A stretch of DNA of 11,250 bases from Candidatus Aciduliprofundum sp. JdFR-45 (lineage in GTDB: Archaea; Thermoplasmatota; Thermoplasmata; Thermoplasmatales; JdFR-45). Positions 1 to 7,695 of this stretch are shown in pieces (within the stretch, counting starts at the first letter, position 1; the number at the start of each line of letters is the position of its first letter). Position numbers and translations under genes: made by a program. The notes beneath the pieces are model-generated. The model was given only the letters and a program-made list of their open reading frames with translations, had not been told where the DNA came from and made no database searches. Where the stretch lies: positions 1 through 11,250 of the forward strand of contig MTNG01000152.1 of the NCBI GenBank assembly GCA_002011395.1. The letters are read 5' to 3'.

Positions 1-3000
1 TCCGCATTTTCCACTTTAACATCTCTGACCTTAACCGCCGGGGTCCACGACTCTATCGCGGCCCGTATCTCGGAGAGAATGGACGTCGCCCTTTCGCCCA
101 CCTCAGGCGTGGCTCCCATCTCCTTCAGTTTATCAACCTCGTTCATCCATCCTATAACATCCATCCCGAGCGTTCTCGCGAGGGCTATGTGGGCCTCCAC
201 TTCGGAGATGACCGCGTGGATGTCTGCCATCTTTTCCCTCTCGGTCTCCAGCGCCTGCTCAAAGGCACGGTTCAGATCCTCCAGAGCGCCGTAGTGCCCA
301 TCCCTCACGGCCTCCTCCATTTTTGACACTATGTCCATCAACTCGCGGCTCCTGTACTTCTCCGCGACGCTCCGGGCCTTGGCGACGCGTTTGTTGAAAT
401 AATCTTTGACTTTCTCCTCTATCTCCCGTTCCATGCGATTCATCTCATCTATGATCTCGCCGTATTCGCCCCTTTCAAGACGGGAAAGGCTATCGGCTAT
501 CTTCTCGTGATACTCTGAAAGATTCACACCAAGCGACTCGTATTCCTTGATGCGGTCGCCCACCTCGGACAGGCGCCTATACGCGTAAGCGGGGATTATC
601 TCGGCCAAGGCCGACCTTATGCGCGCCACACGGGAGAAGAACTCCCTGTACTTCTTCGCGGCGAGCGCATCCTCCACCTCTTTCAGGGCGTTTTCTATGG
701 CCTCCGTGGAGATGCCGATCCTCTTTATTTCCTCAATTCTCTCCCGGAGGGACTTTACAATTTCCTCGCCCTTTTCGGTCATTCCTGAGTCAAAGATCTC
801 TTTCATCTCCTGGAGTATCTTCCGGAGGAGGGGTACATCCTTCTTCTCCTCGGCCTCCTTCAACTTCTGGAACAGTTCCTCCATCTTTTCAACGTTCACG
901 CCGTACTTCCTGCTCAGATCAACGTATTTGCCACCCGCGTTGATCATCTTTATAGTCGCCTTGGATATGCCCGCCGATGCGAGAGACGAGCCCTTCTTCA
1001 GAAGCGTGAGTGCCCCCACGAGGTCGCCCTTCTTGAACTTCTCCTTCGCCTCGTTGAAAACCTTCACAACCTCGCTCATATCCACGCCCAGCTTCGTGGC
1101 GTACGCGATCGCCTCCTTGATCTTCCTGCTCTCCTTCTTTATCTCCTCCACGTACGTCTTCAGCTTGGATATCTCCTCCATCGCCTTCATGGCGAGTTCA
1201 AACGCCTTTGCGTACTCGCCCACCTGATATTTCCTCCGGGCCATCTGATACGTCTGGAATATGTCTTTGGTCACCAGGGATCTGTTCTCGGAGATGGCCG
1301 TGTCCAGCGATTTTATTGCGTTGAGGGCCATGTCCTTCTGCATCTCTATCATCTCTATCTCGGACATGGCGTCTATGGCGAACTTCATGGCCATCTTGGG
1401 GCGCATGTCCTCCAGAGCCTCCCTCGCCTTCTGGAGGAGGTTCTCGGCGATCGTGGTGTCTATGCCCTTCTTCTTCGCCTTCTTTATCTCCATTTCAACC
1501 TTCTTTATGGAGCTCTCCACTTTCGCCATCATTGACTCCTTTATGGTCTTCTCTATCTCCGCGAGTTTTCTGAACGCCTCCTGTATGTTCCTGGACGCCT
1601 CCTCTTTCGCCTCCTCCAGCTTCTTCTCAACCTCGCTGACATCTATGCGTAGACTCTTCGCCTCCTTCAGGGCCCTTTCCACGTCGTCTATTCTCTCCTG
1701 GAGGCGGACCTTGTTCTCTATCGCCGCCTCAAGTTCACCCTCAATCTTGCTCAGGTGCTCCAGAGCATCTCTGTACTTCTGGGATATGAACTCCTCCTTG
1801 GCGGTGTCCAGAAGTTTCTCCACCTCGCTGACGTCAACACCCGCCTGCCTCTGCTCATATAGAGCGGTTTCCATCTTACCGATGTAGTCCGTGATTATGT
1901 CCTCCACCGTTTCCCTCATGGTGGATACGAGGACCTCTCCCTGCTTCACGGCCTCATCCACATCTCCATTCGTCAGGAGTTCCTCAAATTTCCTGACATC
2001 CTCTCTGAACTGGGTGTTGCCCACCGCCTCCAGAACATCGGAAAGTTCATTTATGGCGTCTCTGAGCTGAGATATCTTGGTCTCCCGAAGAACGCTCTCC
2101 ACGATTTCAAGGGCCTTCTCAGCCAGTTTGCTCGCCGTGTCAAAGTTGTTCCCCTCCAGCGCCTTTTTGGCACCCACTATCAGTTTGGCCGCATCGGCCA
2201 CATCCGCCCCGATCTCCTTCGCCTCGGATATCTTCCGTGCAGCCTCCGCCAGAACCTTGTAGACCGCTTCGCCCTTATCCTTGTACTCTCTCGCGATTTC
2301 CAGCGCCTTCACGCTGTGCTCTATCGCCTTCCTAAGATCCCCCTCCTCAATGGCGTTTTTGGCCTTTAGAAGCAGTTTTTTGATCGGCGTTTTACTGAGG
2401 TTAACCCCCACCTTTTTGGCGGCTATACTCACTATCTTGGCGGAGTTGAACACCTCCTTGACCACTTCCTTCTCAACGCGGGATATCTCAACCTTCGCCG
2501 ACTCTATGGTCTCCTTCGCTTTAACGGCATCGCGGGATGATAGGAACCTCTTCGCCCTGCTGATGAGTTCAGAGGCGATTGTGACGTCGCCTCCATAGTT
2601 GTCCAGCAGTTCCAGGTACTCTGAAAGGTCCTTGACTTCCTGCTCCAGTTTCTCAAGTTCTGCCTCCCATATCTTACCCCTCGCCTCCCCGAGCGTCTTC
2701 AGGGCCTCCACGACTGTTTCCGCATCCAGTTCCTCCGATGACAACATATCCATCGCTTTTTTAACCAGCGCCTCCACCTCGCCCCGCGTGGCGGGGTTCT
2801 TCTCCGCCTCGCTCAGTATTTCTTCTGAAACGGGTTTTGCCTTATCAGCGAGCGTTTTGAGGAGTTCCTCCTCAATCTCCATCAGGCGCAGTATTGCGTT
2901 GAAGTAGTCCTCCGACTGAATCATTTTCTCTATGTCGGAGTACTCCACTAGTTCTTCCTCAAGATCACCTATGACCTCCTTTCCGACCTCAAGCATGGAA

Positions 3001-4271
3001 TGCACACTCTCTGCCGTCTGGGTGGCTATATCCCTGAGGGCCTCCGCGATGGCCGTCTTGAGCGAATCTATGGACTTCTCCGCCTCATCAAACCTTTTGC
3101 CCTCTATGAGCTTCTCTATGGAGGATATCTCCTCCTCTATGCCCTCAATGACTATTCCGGCGTCCTCCATCTCCCCCACGCGCTTCCGGAGGTCCTCTAT
3201 TTCCGACTTCAACTGCTGAACCCTGTTCAACTTCCGTGCCACCATGTCCTTTGCCTTCTGCACCAGGGTGTTGGCCCGGGCGTAGTTCTTCCGGCTGATT
3301 GCATCAAAGGCCTCTTTGAGGATTTCCAGCGCACCCTCCACCTCAAGCCCCATGCTCCGGGCCTTCTGGACCTCCTCGCGCACCTCGTTCAACTGGGACA
3401 TGAGGGTGTTGGACACCGCCTTCTCCGCCACCACTGTGGCCTTCTTTATCTTCGCCAGCGCCTCTCTGTAATCACCCGCTATGAAATCGTCCTTTGCCTG
3501 GTTCAGGAGGGCCTCCGCCTCACCGACCTCGCCCGCGACGAGTTTTGCCTCATCCACCTTTTTGTGGGCTATGCTTATTAGGCGCTCCACGAACTTGCCC
3601 ACCCTTTCACGTGTCTTCTCATAGTACTCCTTCGCTTTCTCGTAGGCCTCGTCAAACTTCCCCTCCTCCAGGAGCTTCTTTGACTCCGCCTTTATTTCAT
3701 CCATTCCCTTCAGGGGGAAACCTATGCCCTCCGCTATTGAGACGTACTCATCGCCTTTCCGCCACATCTTGTCCAGTTCGTCCTCAAAGTGTTTCTGAGC
3801 AACCCTGAGAACCTCCATCAGACCCCTGGCTGCCTCCTCGTACTCCTCCCCTTTGAGGTGCTCCTCAACCTCGCGGAGGATGCCGTCCGCCTTTTTCTGG
3901 ATGTCTTTGGGCATGCGCGCGAGTCCGTGGCGCACCTCCTCCTCCTTCTCCTTCAGCGCCTCTTTCACCCTGCCGAGAACCTTCTCCGTGAGAGCGGACA
4001 GTATGGATATCCCCTGCCTCACGTCTTCCTCTATTGTGTTCCTGCCCTCATCCAGCTCCACCTGGTAGGAGGTTATGTCCACGTCCAGGTCAAGCAGGAT
4101 GGAGAGGTATTTCTTGATCCTCTCCTCGTAGGCCTTGACCGTATCGTGCAGGTGGGTTTTCAGATCCTCCCTGAGCCCCTTTAGAAGTTCTATGGCTGTG
4201 TCGTAGTCCTTGATCTCCAGCGCCTTATCAACCTCCCCTCTCTTCTTTTCAATCTCCGGTGGTATCTCTAT
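1..4271 (-). repeat. About 23 tandem protein repeats of about 62 residues
   Basis: Each unit opens with a turn such as GVDVSEVEK, GVNLSEY, GIDTT or IGADV, followed by a helix of about 17 residues, a second turn of the form G-D/E/K-Y/F-x-x-A (for example GDYREA, GEYAKA, GKFDEA), then a long Lys/Glu-rich helix of about 40 residues. The opening turns fall near residues 48, 110, 167, 231, 294, 355, 419, 485, 544, 608, 669, 735, 798, 858, 922, 983, 1047, 1109, 1171, 1233, 1295, 1356 and 1416, a mean step of 62. The first two units and the one near 485 are the least regular. At the DNA level the 186-base period is strongly diverged, so this is an old expansion. Confidence 0.8.
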
Positions 4272-4412
4272 ATTTGCAGACGTTATGGACTTTATGAGTT
4301 CCTCAACCTCCGTCTGGAGGTTCTTGACCTCCTCTTTTTTCCTCTTGATTTCCCTCGCTTTTTCCTCGGCTTCCTTCTCAAACCTTATCGCCGTGAGATA
4401 CGGATTGGGCAC
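1..4412 (-). CDS. Giant all-helical tandem-repeat protein, C-terminus beyond left edge
   Basis: A single frame stays open from a GTG codon at 4412-4410 to the left edge, giving at least 1470 residues with no stop seen. The GTG is the only plausible start: the frame is closed by a TAA about 45 nt upstream, and a GGTGA ribosome site lies 7 nt before it. The protein is dominated by Glu, Lys, Ala, Ile and Leu, with almost no Cys or Trp, no signal peptide, no membrane segment and no N-terminal Walker A, so it is cytosolic and not SMC or Rad50 like. From residue 48 on it consists of about 23 diverged units of about 62 residues (see the repeat entry). It has its own promoter just after the agmatinase stop. 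I do not recognise the family. By analogy with other helical solenoids and coiled coils a scaffold or structural role is possible, but that is inference. Any domain giving function could lie beyond the edge. Confidence 0.9.
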   Translation of the reverse strand, partial: MPNPYLTAIRFEKEAEEKAREIKRKKEEVKNLQTEVEELIKSITSANIEIPPEIEKKRGEVDKALEIKDYDTAIELLKGLREDLKTHLHDTVKAYEERIKKYLSILLDLDVDITSYQVELDEGRNTIEEDVRQGISILSALTEKVLGRVKEALKEKEEEVRHGLARMPKDIQKKADGILREVEEHLKGEEYEEAARGLMEVLRVAQKHFEDELDKMWRKGDEYVSIAEGIGFPLKGMDEIKAESKKLLEEGKFDEAYEKAKEYYEKTRERVGKFVERLISIAHKKVDEAKLVAGEVGEAEALLNQAKDDFIAGDYREALAKIKKATVVAEKAVSNTLMSQLNEVREEVQKARSMGLEVEGALEILKEAFDAISRKNYARANTLVQKAKDMVARKLNRVQQLKSEIEDLRKRVGEMEDAGIVIEGIEEEISSIEKLIEGKRFDEAEKSIDSLKTAIAEALRDIATQTAESVHSMLEVGKEVIGDLEEELVEYSDIEKMIQSEDYFNAILRLMEIEEELLKTLADKAKPVSEEILSEAEKNPATRGEVEALVKKAMDMLSSEELDAETVVEALKTLGEARGKIWEAELEKLEQEVKDLSEYLELLDNYGGDVTIASELISRAKRFLSSRDAVKAKETIESAKVEISRVEKEVVKEVFNSAKIVSIAAKKVGVNLSKTPIKKLLLKAKNAIEEGDLRKAIEHSVKALEIAREYKDKGEAVYKVLAEAARKISEAKEIGADVADAAKLIVGAKKALEGNNFDTASKLAEKALEIVESVLRETKISQLRDAINELSDVLEAVGNTQFREDVRKFEELLTNGDVDEAVKQGEVLVSTMRETVEDIITDYIGKMETALYEQRQAGVDVSEVEKLLDTAKEEFISQKYRDALEHLSKIEGELEAAIENKVRLQERIDDVERALKEAKSLRIDVSEVEKKLEEAKEEASRNIQEAFRKLAEIEKTIKESMMAKVESSIKKVEMEIKKAKKKGIDTTIAENLLQKAREALEDMRPKMAMKFAIDAMSEIEMIEMQKDMALNAIKSLDTAISENRSLVTKDIFQTYQMARRKYQVGEYAKAFELAMKAMEEISKLKTYVEEIKKESRKIKEAIAYATKLGVDMSEVVKVFNEAKEKFKKGDLVGALTLLKKGSSLASAGISKATIKMINAGGKYVDLSRKYGVNVEKMEELFQKLKEAEEKKDVPLLRKILQEMKEIFDSGMTEKGEEIVKSLRERIEEIKRIGISTEAIENALKEVEDALAAKKYREFFSRVARIRSALAEIIPAYAYRRLSEVGDRIKEYESLGVNLSEYHEKIADSLSRLERGEYGEIIDEMNRMEREIEEKVKDYFNKRVAKARSVAEKYRSRELMDIVSKMEEAVRDGHYGALEDLNRAFEQALETEREKMADIHAVISEVEAHIALARTLGMDVIGWMNEVDKLKEMGATPEVGERATSILSEIRAAIESWTPAVKVRDVKVENA

Positions 4413-4460
4413 CTTCCTTTCACCCCAAAACGCCAGATGGGCTGAAAATAGGCATTATTT

Positions 4461-4470
4461 GATATAAAGA
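4461..4470 (-). promoter_or_regulatory. Archaeal TATA box of the giant repeat gene
   Basis: The minus strand reads TCTTTATATC here, five bases past the agmatinase stop codon. A start about 25 nt downstream (near 4440) would leave a leader of about 28 nt carrying the GGTGA ribosome site before the GTG. This makes the giant gene a separate unit, though readthrough from agmatinase is possible. Confidence 0.55.
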
Positions 4471-4474
4471 TTTC

Positions 4475-5350
4475 TCACGGGACTTCCCCGTCTGTTGAAA
4501 CCACGGCCGATATGACCTCCTGAACGACCTTCGCAGCAAGAACGGGTGTCACGTGGTTCTCCGCGAGGGGAGACACCTCCACCACGTCCGCCCCCACCAG
4601 CCGGGGGCTGAGGGCATGGATGATCTCCCTTACATCCCAGTCGCTCAGGCCGTAGGGCTCGGGCGTGCCCACGCCGGGCGCATGGGAGGGGTCCAGCCCG
4701 TCCATGTCTATGGAAAGGTAAACGCGGGGTGGGAGGGCCTTCAGGATTTCCCGCAGCACATCGCCGATGCCCCTCCTGCGGACGTCCATGGACGTGTAGA
4801 ACCTGAACCCAAGATCCCGGGCCGCTTTCACTTCCTCCGCAGACCACGAACGCACGCCGATGGAAACGACCTTTGAGAGGCCGAGGACCTCAAGGGCCCT
4901 TCGCGCCACGCAGGCATGGCTCAGTTTCTCCCCGAGGTATTCCTCCCGGAAATCCATGTGAGCATCCACGAAGACAAGCGCGGCGTCCATCTCTCTGAGC
5001 GCCCTCAGGGCGCCGCAGGTGAGCGTGTGCTCCCCCCCGAGGGCCACGGGGAACTTCCCATCCCCGAATATCTTTGAGAGGGTGAACTCCACGGCACCAA
5101 CCATCACAGCGGGCGGGCCGAACTCGCCTATGTCCCCCATGTCGTGGATGGGCACCTCCGCCAGATCCACCCCTGCAAAGGGCACTGTGGATTCAAGGGA
5201 ATGCGATGCCTCGCGTATGGCGGCGGGGGCAAACCGGGTGCCGGGTCTGTAAGAAGTCGTGCGGTCGTATGGAACGCCGAATATCACAAATCGCGCTTCC
5301 CCATACGTAGAGCGGGCATCCGCGAAGGTCTGGTGTATGCTCATGCTCAC
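4475..5350 (-). CDS. speB: Agmatinase (ureohydrolase family)
   Basis: Agmatinase hydrolyses agmatine to putrescine and urea in the cytosol, a step of arginine-derived polyamine synthesis. The family Mn-binding motifs are all present: GGEH at 105-108, DAHMD at 129-133 and SIDMDGLDP at 213-221, giving ligands H108, D129, H131, D133, D215 and D217, followed by APGVGTPEP at 224-232. The length of 291 residues is normal for the family. The usual SHG of the substrate loop reads SHA (144-146). The GTG at 5350 overlaps the aIF5A stop as GTGA; an ATG two codons later (5344) is an equally possible start. The gene is cotranscribed behind aIF5A. Arginase, guanidinobutyrase or formimidoylglutamase are alternatives in the same family, but the neighbour favours agmatinase. 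Confidence 0.92.
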   Translation of the reverse strand: MSMSIHQTFADARSTYGEARFVIFGVPYDRTTSYRPGTRFAPAAIREASHSLESTVPFAGVDLAEVPIHDMGDIGEFGPPAVMVGAVEFTLSKIFGDGKFPVALGGEHTLTCGALRALREMDAALVFVDAHMDFREEYLGEKLSHACVARRALEVLGLSKVVSIGVRSWSAEEVKAARDLGFRFYTSMDVRRRGIGDVLREILKALPPRVYLSIDMDGLDPSHAPGVGTPEPYGLSDWDVREIIHALSPRLVGADVVEVSPLAENHVTPVLAAKVVQEVISAVVSTDGEVP

Positions 5351-5733
5351 GCCTTCATTATAACGCGCTTGCCCATGGCCTCCCAGTACTCCACCTCTTT
5401 ACCGGGCTCTATCCTGTCCCTCAGGTTCTCCGGGATGGGCAGTTCAAAGGTCTCGTAGGTCTCGGTGTCCATCAGTTGAACCTCGTCGCCCATGACAACC
5501 AGCACCTGCGCCTTCCTCTTGTCTATGATGGGGCTCTTCACCTTGTGCTTCACGGGGTACACCAGGCTCCTCTTCTGCCCGTCAAACACGCCTATGGCCA
5601 CGATGCGCGCCTTCGCCTCTCCGTGCTTCCCCGGTTTGGAAGTCGTGTACTCCACTATCTTGCACGGTTCGTCGTCCACGACTATGTAACTGCCGACCTT
5701 CAGATTCCTAACCTCAACGTCCTTCCACGACAT
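5347..5733 (-). CDS. eif5A: Translation factor aIF5A (hypusinated)
   Basis: aIF5A binds the ribosome E site and relieves stalling, for example at proline stretches. It works only after one lysine is converted to deoxyhypusine or hypusine by deoxyhypusine synthase using a polyamine donor. The 128-residue protein has the two family domains: an N-terminal SH3-like domain with the modification loop TSKPGKHGEAK (residues 31-41), where K36 is the modified lysine, and a C-terminal OB fold from about residue 72 (VQLMDTETYETFELPIPEN). Length and motif are typical of archaeal members. The start ATG at 5733 is preceded by GTGATC, complementary to the 16S tail, and by a strong TATA box. It is the first gene of an operon with agmatinase, which supplies the polyamine route needed for its modification. 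Confidence 0.96.
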   Translation of the reverse strand: MSWKDVEVRNLKVGSYIVVDDEPCKIVEYTTSKPGKHGEAKARIVAIGVFDGQKRSLVYPVKHKVKSPIIDKRKAQVLVVMGDEVQLMDTETYETFELPIPENLRDRIEPGKEVEYWEAMGKRVIMKA

Positions 5734-5765
5734 AGAAGATCACTGCATGCCTGATTGTGAGGTGA

Positions 5766-5781
5766 TTTATATATCTTTTCG
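5766..5781 (-). promoter_or_regulatory. TATA box and purine-rich BRE of the aIF5A-speB operon
   Basis: On the minus strand GAAAA (BRE-like) is followed by GATATATAAA. The box centre is about 37 nt before the aIF5A ATG, so transcription should start near 5745 and leave a leader of about 12 nt that still includes the GTGAT ribosome site. Confidence 0.7.
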
Positions 5782-5816
5782 TCGCGCATTCATGCAATCT
5801 CGCGGGTGAATCCGAT

Positions 5817-5826
5817 AACTTATTAA
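5817..5826 (+). promoter_or_regulatory. TATA-like box giving a probably leaderless transcript
   Basis: AACTTATTAA sits about 29 nt before the ATG at 5851. The expected transcription start is within a few bases of that ATG, and the bases before it (CGGCCCCCG) contain no ribosome site, so translation is probably leaderless. This promoter would drive the two-gene plus-strand operon. Confidence 0.5.
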
Positions 5827-5850
5827 GCCACGCTGCACGTACGGCCCCCG

Positions 5851-6546
5851 ATGGACCCCGGTGGCACCGCCGCGATGCTGATGGGCATAGGACCCGCCAT
5901 GCTTTACCTCTACGTTATATGGGGGAAATTTGAGAGCGTCTTCAACGAGAGGCGCGTGCTCTTCAACTTCGTCCTAGGGCTGATCTCCTCCGCACCCCTC
6001 TCCGCTTTCTACCTCGTAGGGCGGTATTCGCTCGCGGGTGCCTTTGACCTGTCCATCATCTTCGCCGTTCTCTTCGCCTTAGCGTGGTCGTTGCTGCTCT
6101 TCGCCCTGAGCAGGAGGTGGTGGAGACGCGAAGGGCACAACGCCCTCATGTACTCCGTGTCCTTCTCACTCGGCGTCGGCGCCACTCTCTCCACCTTCCT
6201 CTCCGGCTACGAGTACAGGCAGTACGGCTCACCGCTGACCATGATATCCTTCATTCCCTACGCCCTCGCGATACCACTCCTTCTCGCGGCTTCCGGCGCT
6301 GAGATATCTGCCATCAGAGACCGGATGGGTGGGGCCCTGAAGAGGGGGTTGCCGCCCACGCTTCTCCTGTTTCTGCTGCTCTGCCCCTACTTCTGGAGCA
6401 TGCCCGTGGAGACGCAGTTCATCGCCGGGCTGCTCGCCCTGACCGCAGGGGTTATGTACGTGCGTTTCGTTATGACACAGATAACTGACTCCCTCCCCCA
6501 GGAGGTCCGGAGAAAATGGAGAAGGGAAAGAAGAAAAGGAAGGTGA
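5851..6546 (+). CDS. Unrecognised polytopic membrane protein (about seven helices)
   Basis: The 231-residue protein has hydrophobic stretches at about 7-24, 37-56, 65-87, 99-118, 128-150, 167-182 and 189-207 and a strongly basic tail (RRKWRRERRKGR), which by the positive-inside rule places the C-terminus in the cytosol. I see no catalytic signature. The PrsW protease and CAAX protease families were considered, but their paired glutamate motifs are absent. The ATG at 5851 follows a TATA-like box at leaderless distance. Its last 31 bases overlap the next gene, the membrane-anchored transglutaminase-like protein, so the two are translationally coupled and probably act together at the envelope. 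The function is unknown. Confidence 0.85.
   Translation: MDPGGTAAMLMGIGPAMLYLYVIWGKFESVFNERRVLFNFVLGLISSAPLSAFYLVGRYSLAGAFDLSIIFAVLFALAWSLLLFALSRRWWRREGHNALMYSVSFSLGVGATLSTFLSGYEYRQYGSPLTMISFIPYALAIPLLLAASGAEISAIRDRMGGALKRGLPPTLLLFLLLCPYFWSMPVETQFIAGLLALTAGVMYVRFVMTQITDSLPQEVRRKWRRERRKGR
6501..6506 (+). promoter_or_regulatory. Strong internal Shine-Dalgarno site
   Basis: GGAGGT lies 9 nt before the ATG at 6516, inside the end of the upstream membrane gene. It fixes the start of the transglutaminase-like gene and explains how it is translated from an overlapping position, in contrast to the leaderless first gene. Confidence 0.75.
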
Positions 6547-7622
6547 TCGGATACCTCTTCGCACTCTATGCCGTGGGTATGTCCATACTGGTTCTCATGC
6601 CACTCCTTCAGGGCATGGTTGAGAGCCCGCCCGGGCTCGTCCAGACGGTTATACCTTCCCACGTTGATTTCTCCTTCACGCGCACCATATCCATAAGCGC
6701 ATCCAGATTCTCCTCCACCATTCTCAACGTGACCATTCCCGGCAACAGCACCCATCAGACGGTGGAGGTGCACCAGACATACGGGCCTCCCCACGAGATA
6801 TACACACTTGGCGAGGGGACCGTATGGGAGTACTCGTTCACCGGGTCGGCCACAATAACGATATCCTACGAAGGCGTGCTCTACGCCGCCGTGTGGAACT
6901 ACACCACATCCCTTGGCCCCGATGCCATACCGGCCCCTTACAGGTTGAGGTACAACCATGCGGAGTATCTGGGCAGCAGCAGGGTTATAGACCCAGATGC
7001 TTTCAGGGACGTCACAGAGCAGATCACAGCCGATGAGAGCACCGTCGTTGGAAAACTCAGGGCCATATACGATTACATCGTGGAGCATTTCCAGTACGAA
7101 ACGCAGACCAGCGGTCTTCCAAAGACAGCCGTGGAGACGTGGAACTCCGGGAGCGGGGACTGCGATGAACTCTCCTTCGTCTTCGCGTCCATGGCGCGGA
7201 GCATAGGCATACCCGCATGGCTGGAGTTCGGGTTCCTCTACAACCCGGTTAAAGGCGAGTGGGGGAGGCACGCATGGATCAGGACGGTCGTCCCCCTGGA
7301 TGGGGGTCGGGTGGAAGAGGTGAACATAGATGTGACCGCCGAGGTCGGCGGCACCCCATACGGCTTCGGCTTCCTGGTGAGGGACCCCTACAGGGTGACC
7401 ATATGGGAGGACGATGGCAACAGCGAACACCTGACATCGTTCTACTCCTTCATCACACACACAGGAGGTGCAATTGAATACACCGAATCCATAGTGCCTC
7501 TTAAGTTTGAGGAGCACGGAAACATCGTCGTGCACGGTATGAAGATACCCTCTTTTTACATCTACCTTATAGCGGCCACAATAGCGGTCATCGTCTTCCT
7601 GATAATAACAAAGAAGGAGTGA
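6516..7622 (+). CDS. Membrane-anchored extracellular transglutaminase-like protein
   Basis: The 368-residue protein has a basic N-terminus, a membrane segment at about 10-33, an outer region, and a second membrane segment at about 346-364 ending in ITKKE. The transglutaminase-like core (papain-fold thiol hydrolase superfamily) runs from about 175 to 280 with an apparently complete triad: C216 in GSGDCDELS, H252 in GRHAWIR and D272 in VNIDVT. Before it lies a beta-rich segment (about 45-130) with NVT, NST and NYT sequons, consistent with a glycosylated outer domain. Archaeal and bacterial members of this superfamily act as proteases or amidases more often than as cross-linkers, so the reaction is unresolved. 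It is coupled to the seven-helix gene upstream and ends 73 nt from a convergent gene. Confidence 0.85.
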   Translation: MEKGKKKRKVIGYLFALYAVGMSILVLMPLLQGMVESPPGLVQTVIPSHVDFSFTRTISISASRFSSTILNVTIPGNSTHQTVEVHQTYGPPHEIYTLGEGTVWEYSFTGSATITISYEGVLYAAVWNYTTSLGPDAIPAPYRLRYNHAEYLGSSRVIDPDAFRDVTEQITADESTVVGKLRAIYDYIVEHFQYETQTSGLPKTAVETWNSGSGDCDELSFVFASMARSIGIPAWLEFGFLYNPVKGEWGRHAWIRTVVPLDGGRVEEVNIDVTAEVGGTPYGFGFLVRDPYRVTIWEDDGNSEHLTSFYSFITHTGGAIEYTESIVPLKFEEHGNIVVHGMKIPSFYIYLIAATIAVIVFLIITKKE

Positions 7623-7695
7623 GGAGAAATACGAAACGCCCCAGCTTACGGGGAGGGGCACCACATGACCGCGGCACCGCGTGGCTGTGGAGGCG

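Noticed and set aside
1..4412. SMC or Rad50-type chromosome protein
   Set aside because: No Walker A near the N-terminus, and the helices are broken about every 62 residues by glycine turns rather than forming two long arms.
79..4467. A series of plus-strand open frames rich in Ser and Phe opposite the giant gene
   Set aside because: They are the antisense of Glu/Lys/Ala-rich repeat codons, break up every few hundred bases, lack ribosome sites and are explained by one continuous minus-strand frame of 1470 codons.
6387..7664. A 425-codon minus-strand frame opposite the transglutaminase-like gene
   Set aside because: It is antisense to a gene with a clear catalytic triad, strong ribosome site and sensible membrane topology; its own sequence is Cys/His/Gly-rich without any recognisable fold.
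7638..7681. Hairpins between the convergent genes (GCCCC/GGGGC and CGCGG-CA-CCGCG) as a terminator
   Set aside because: Stems are short, loops are unfavourable and no T-run follows on either strand; archaeal terminators are mainly T-tracts. The 73-base gap shows nothing else I can support.
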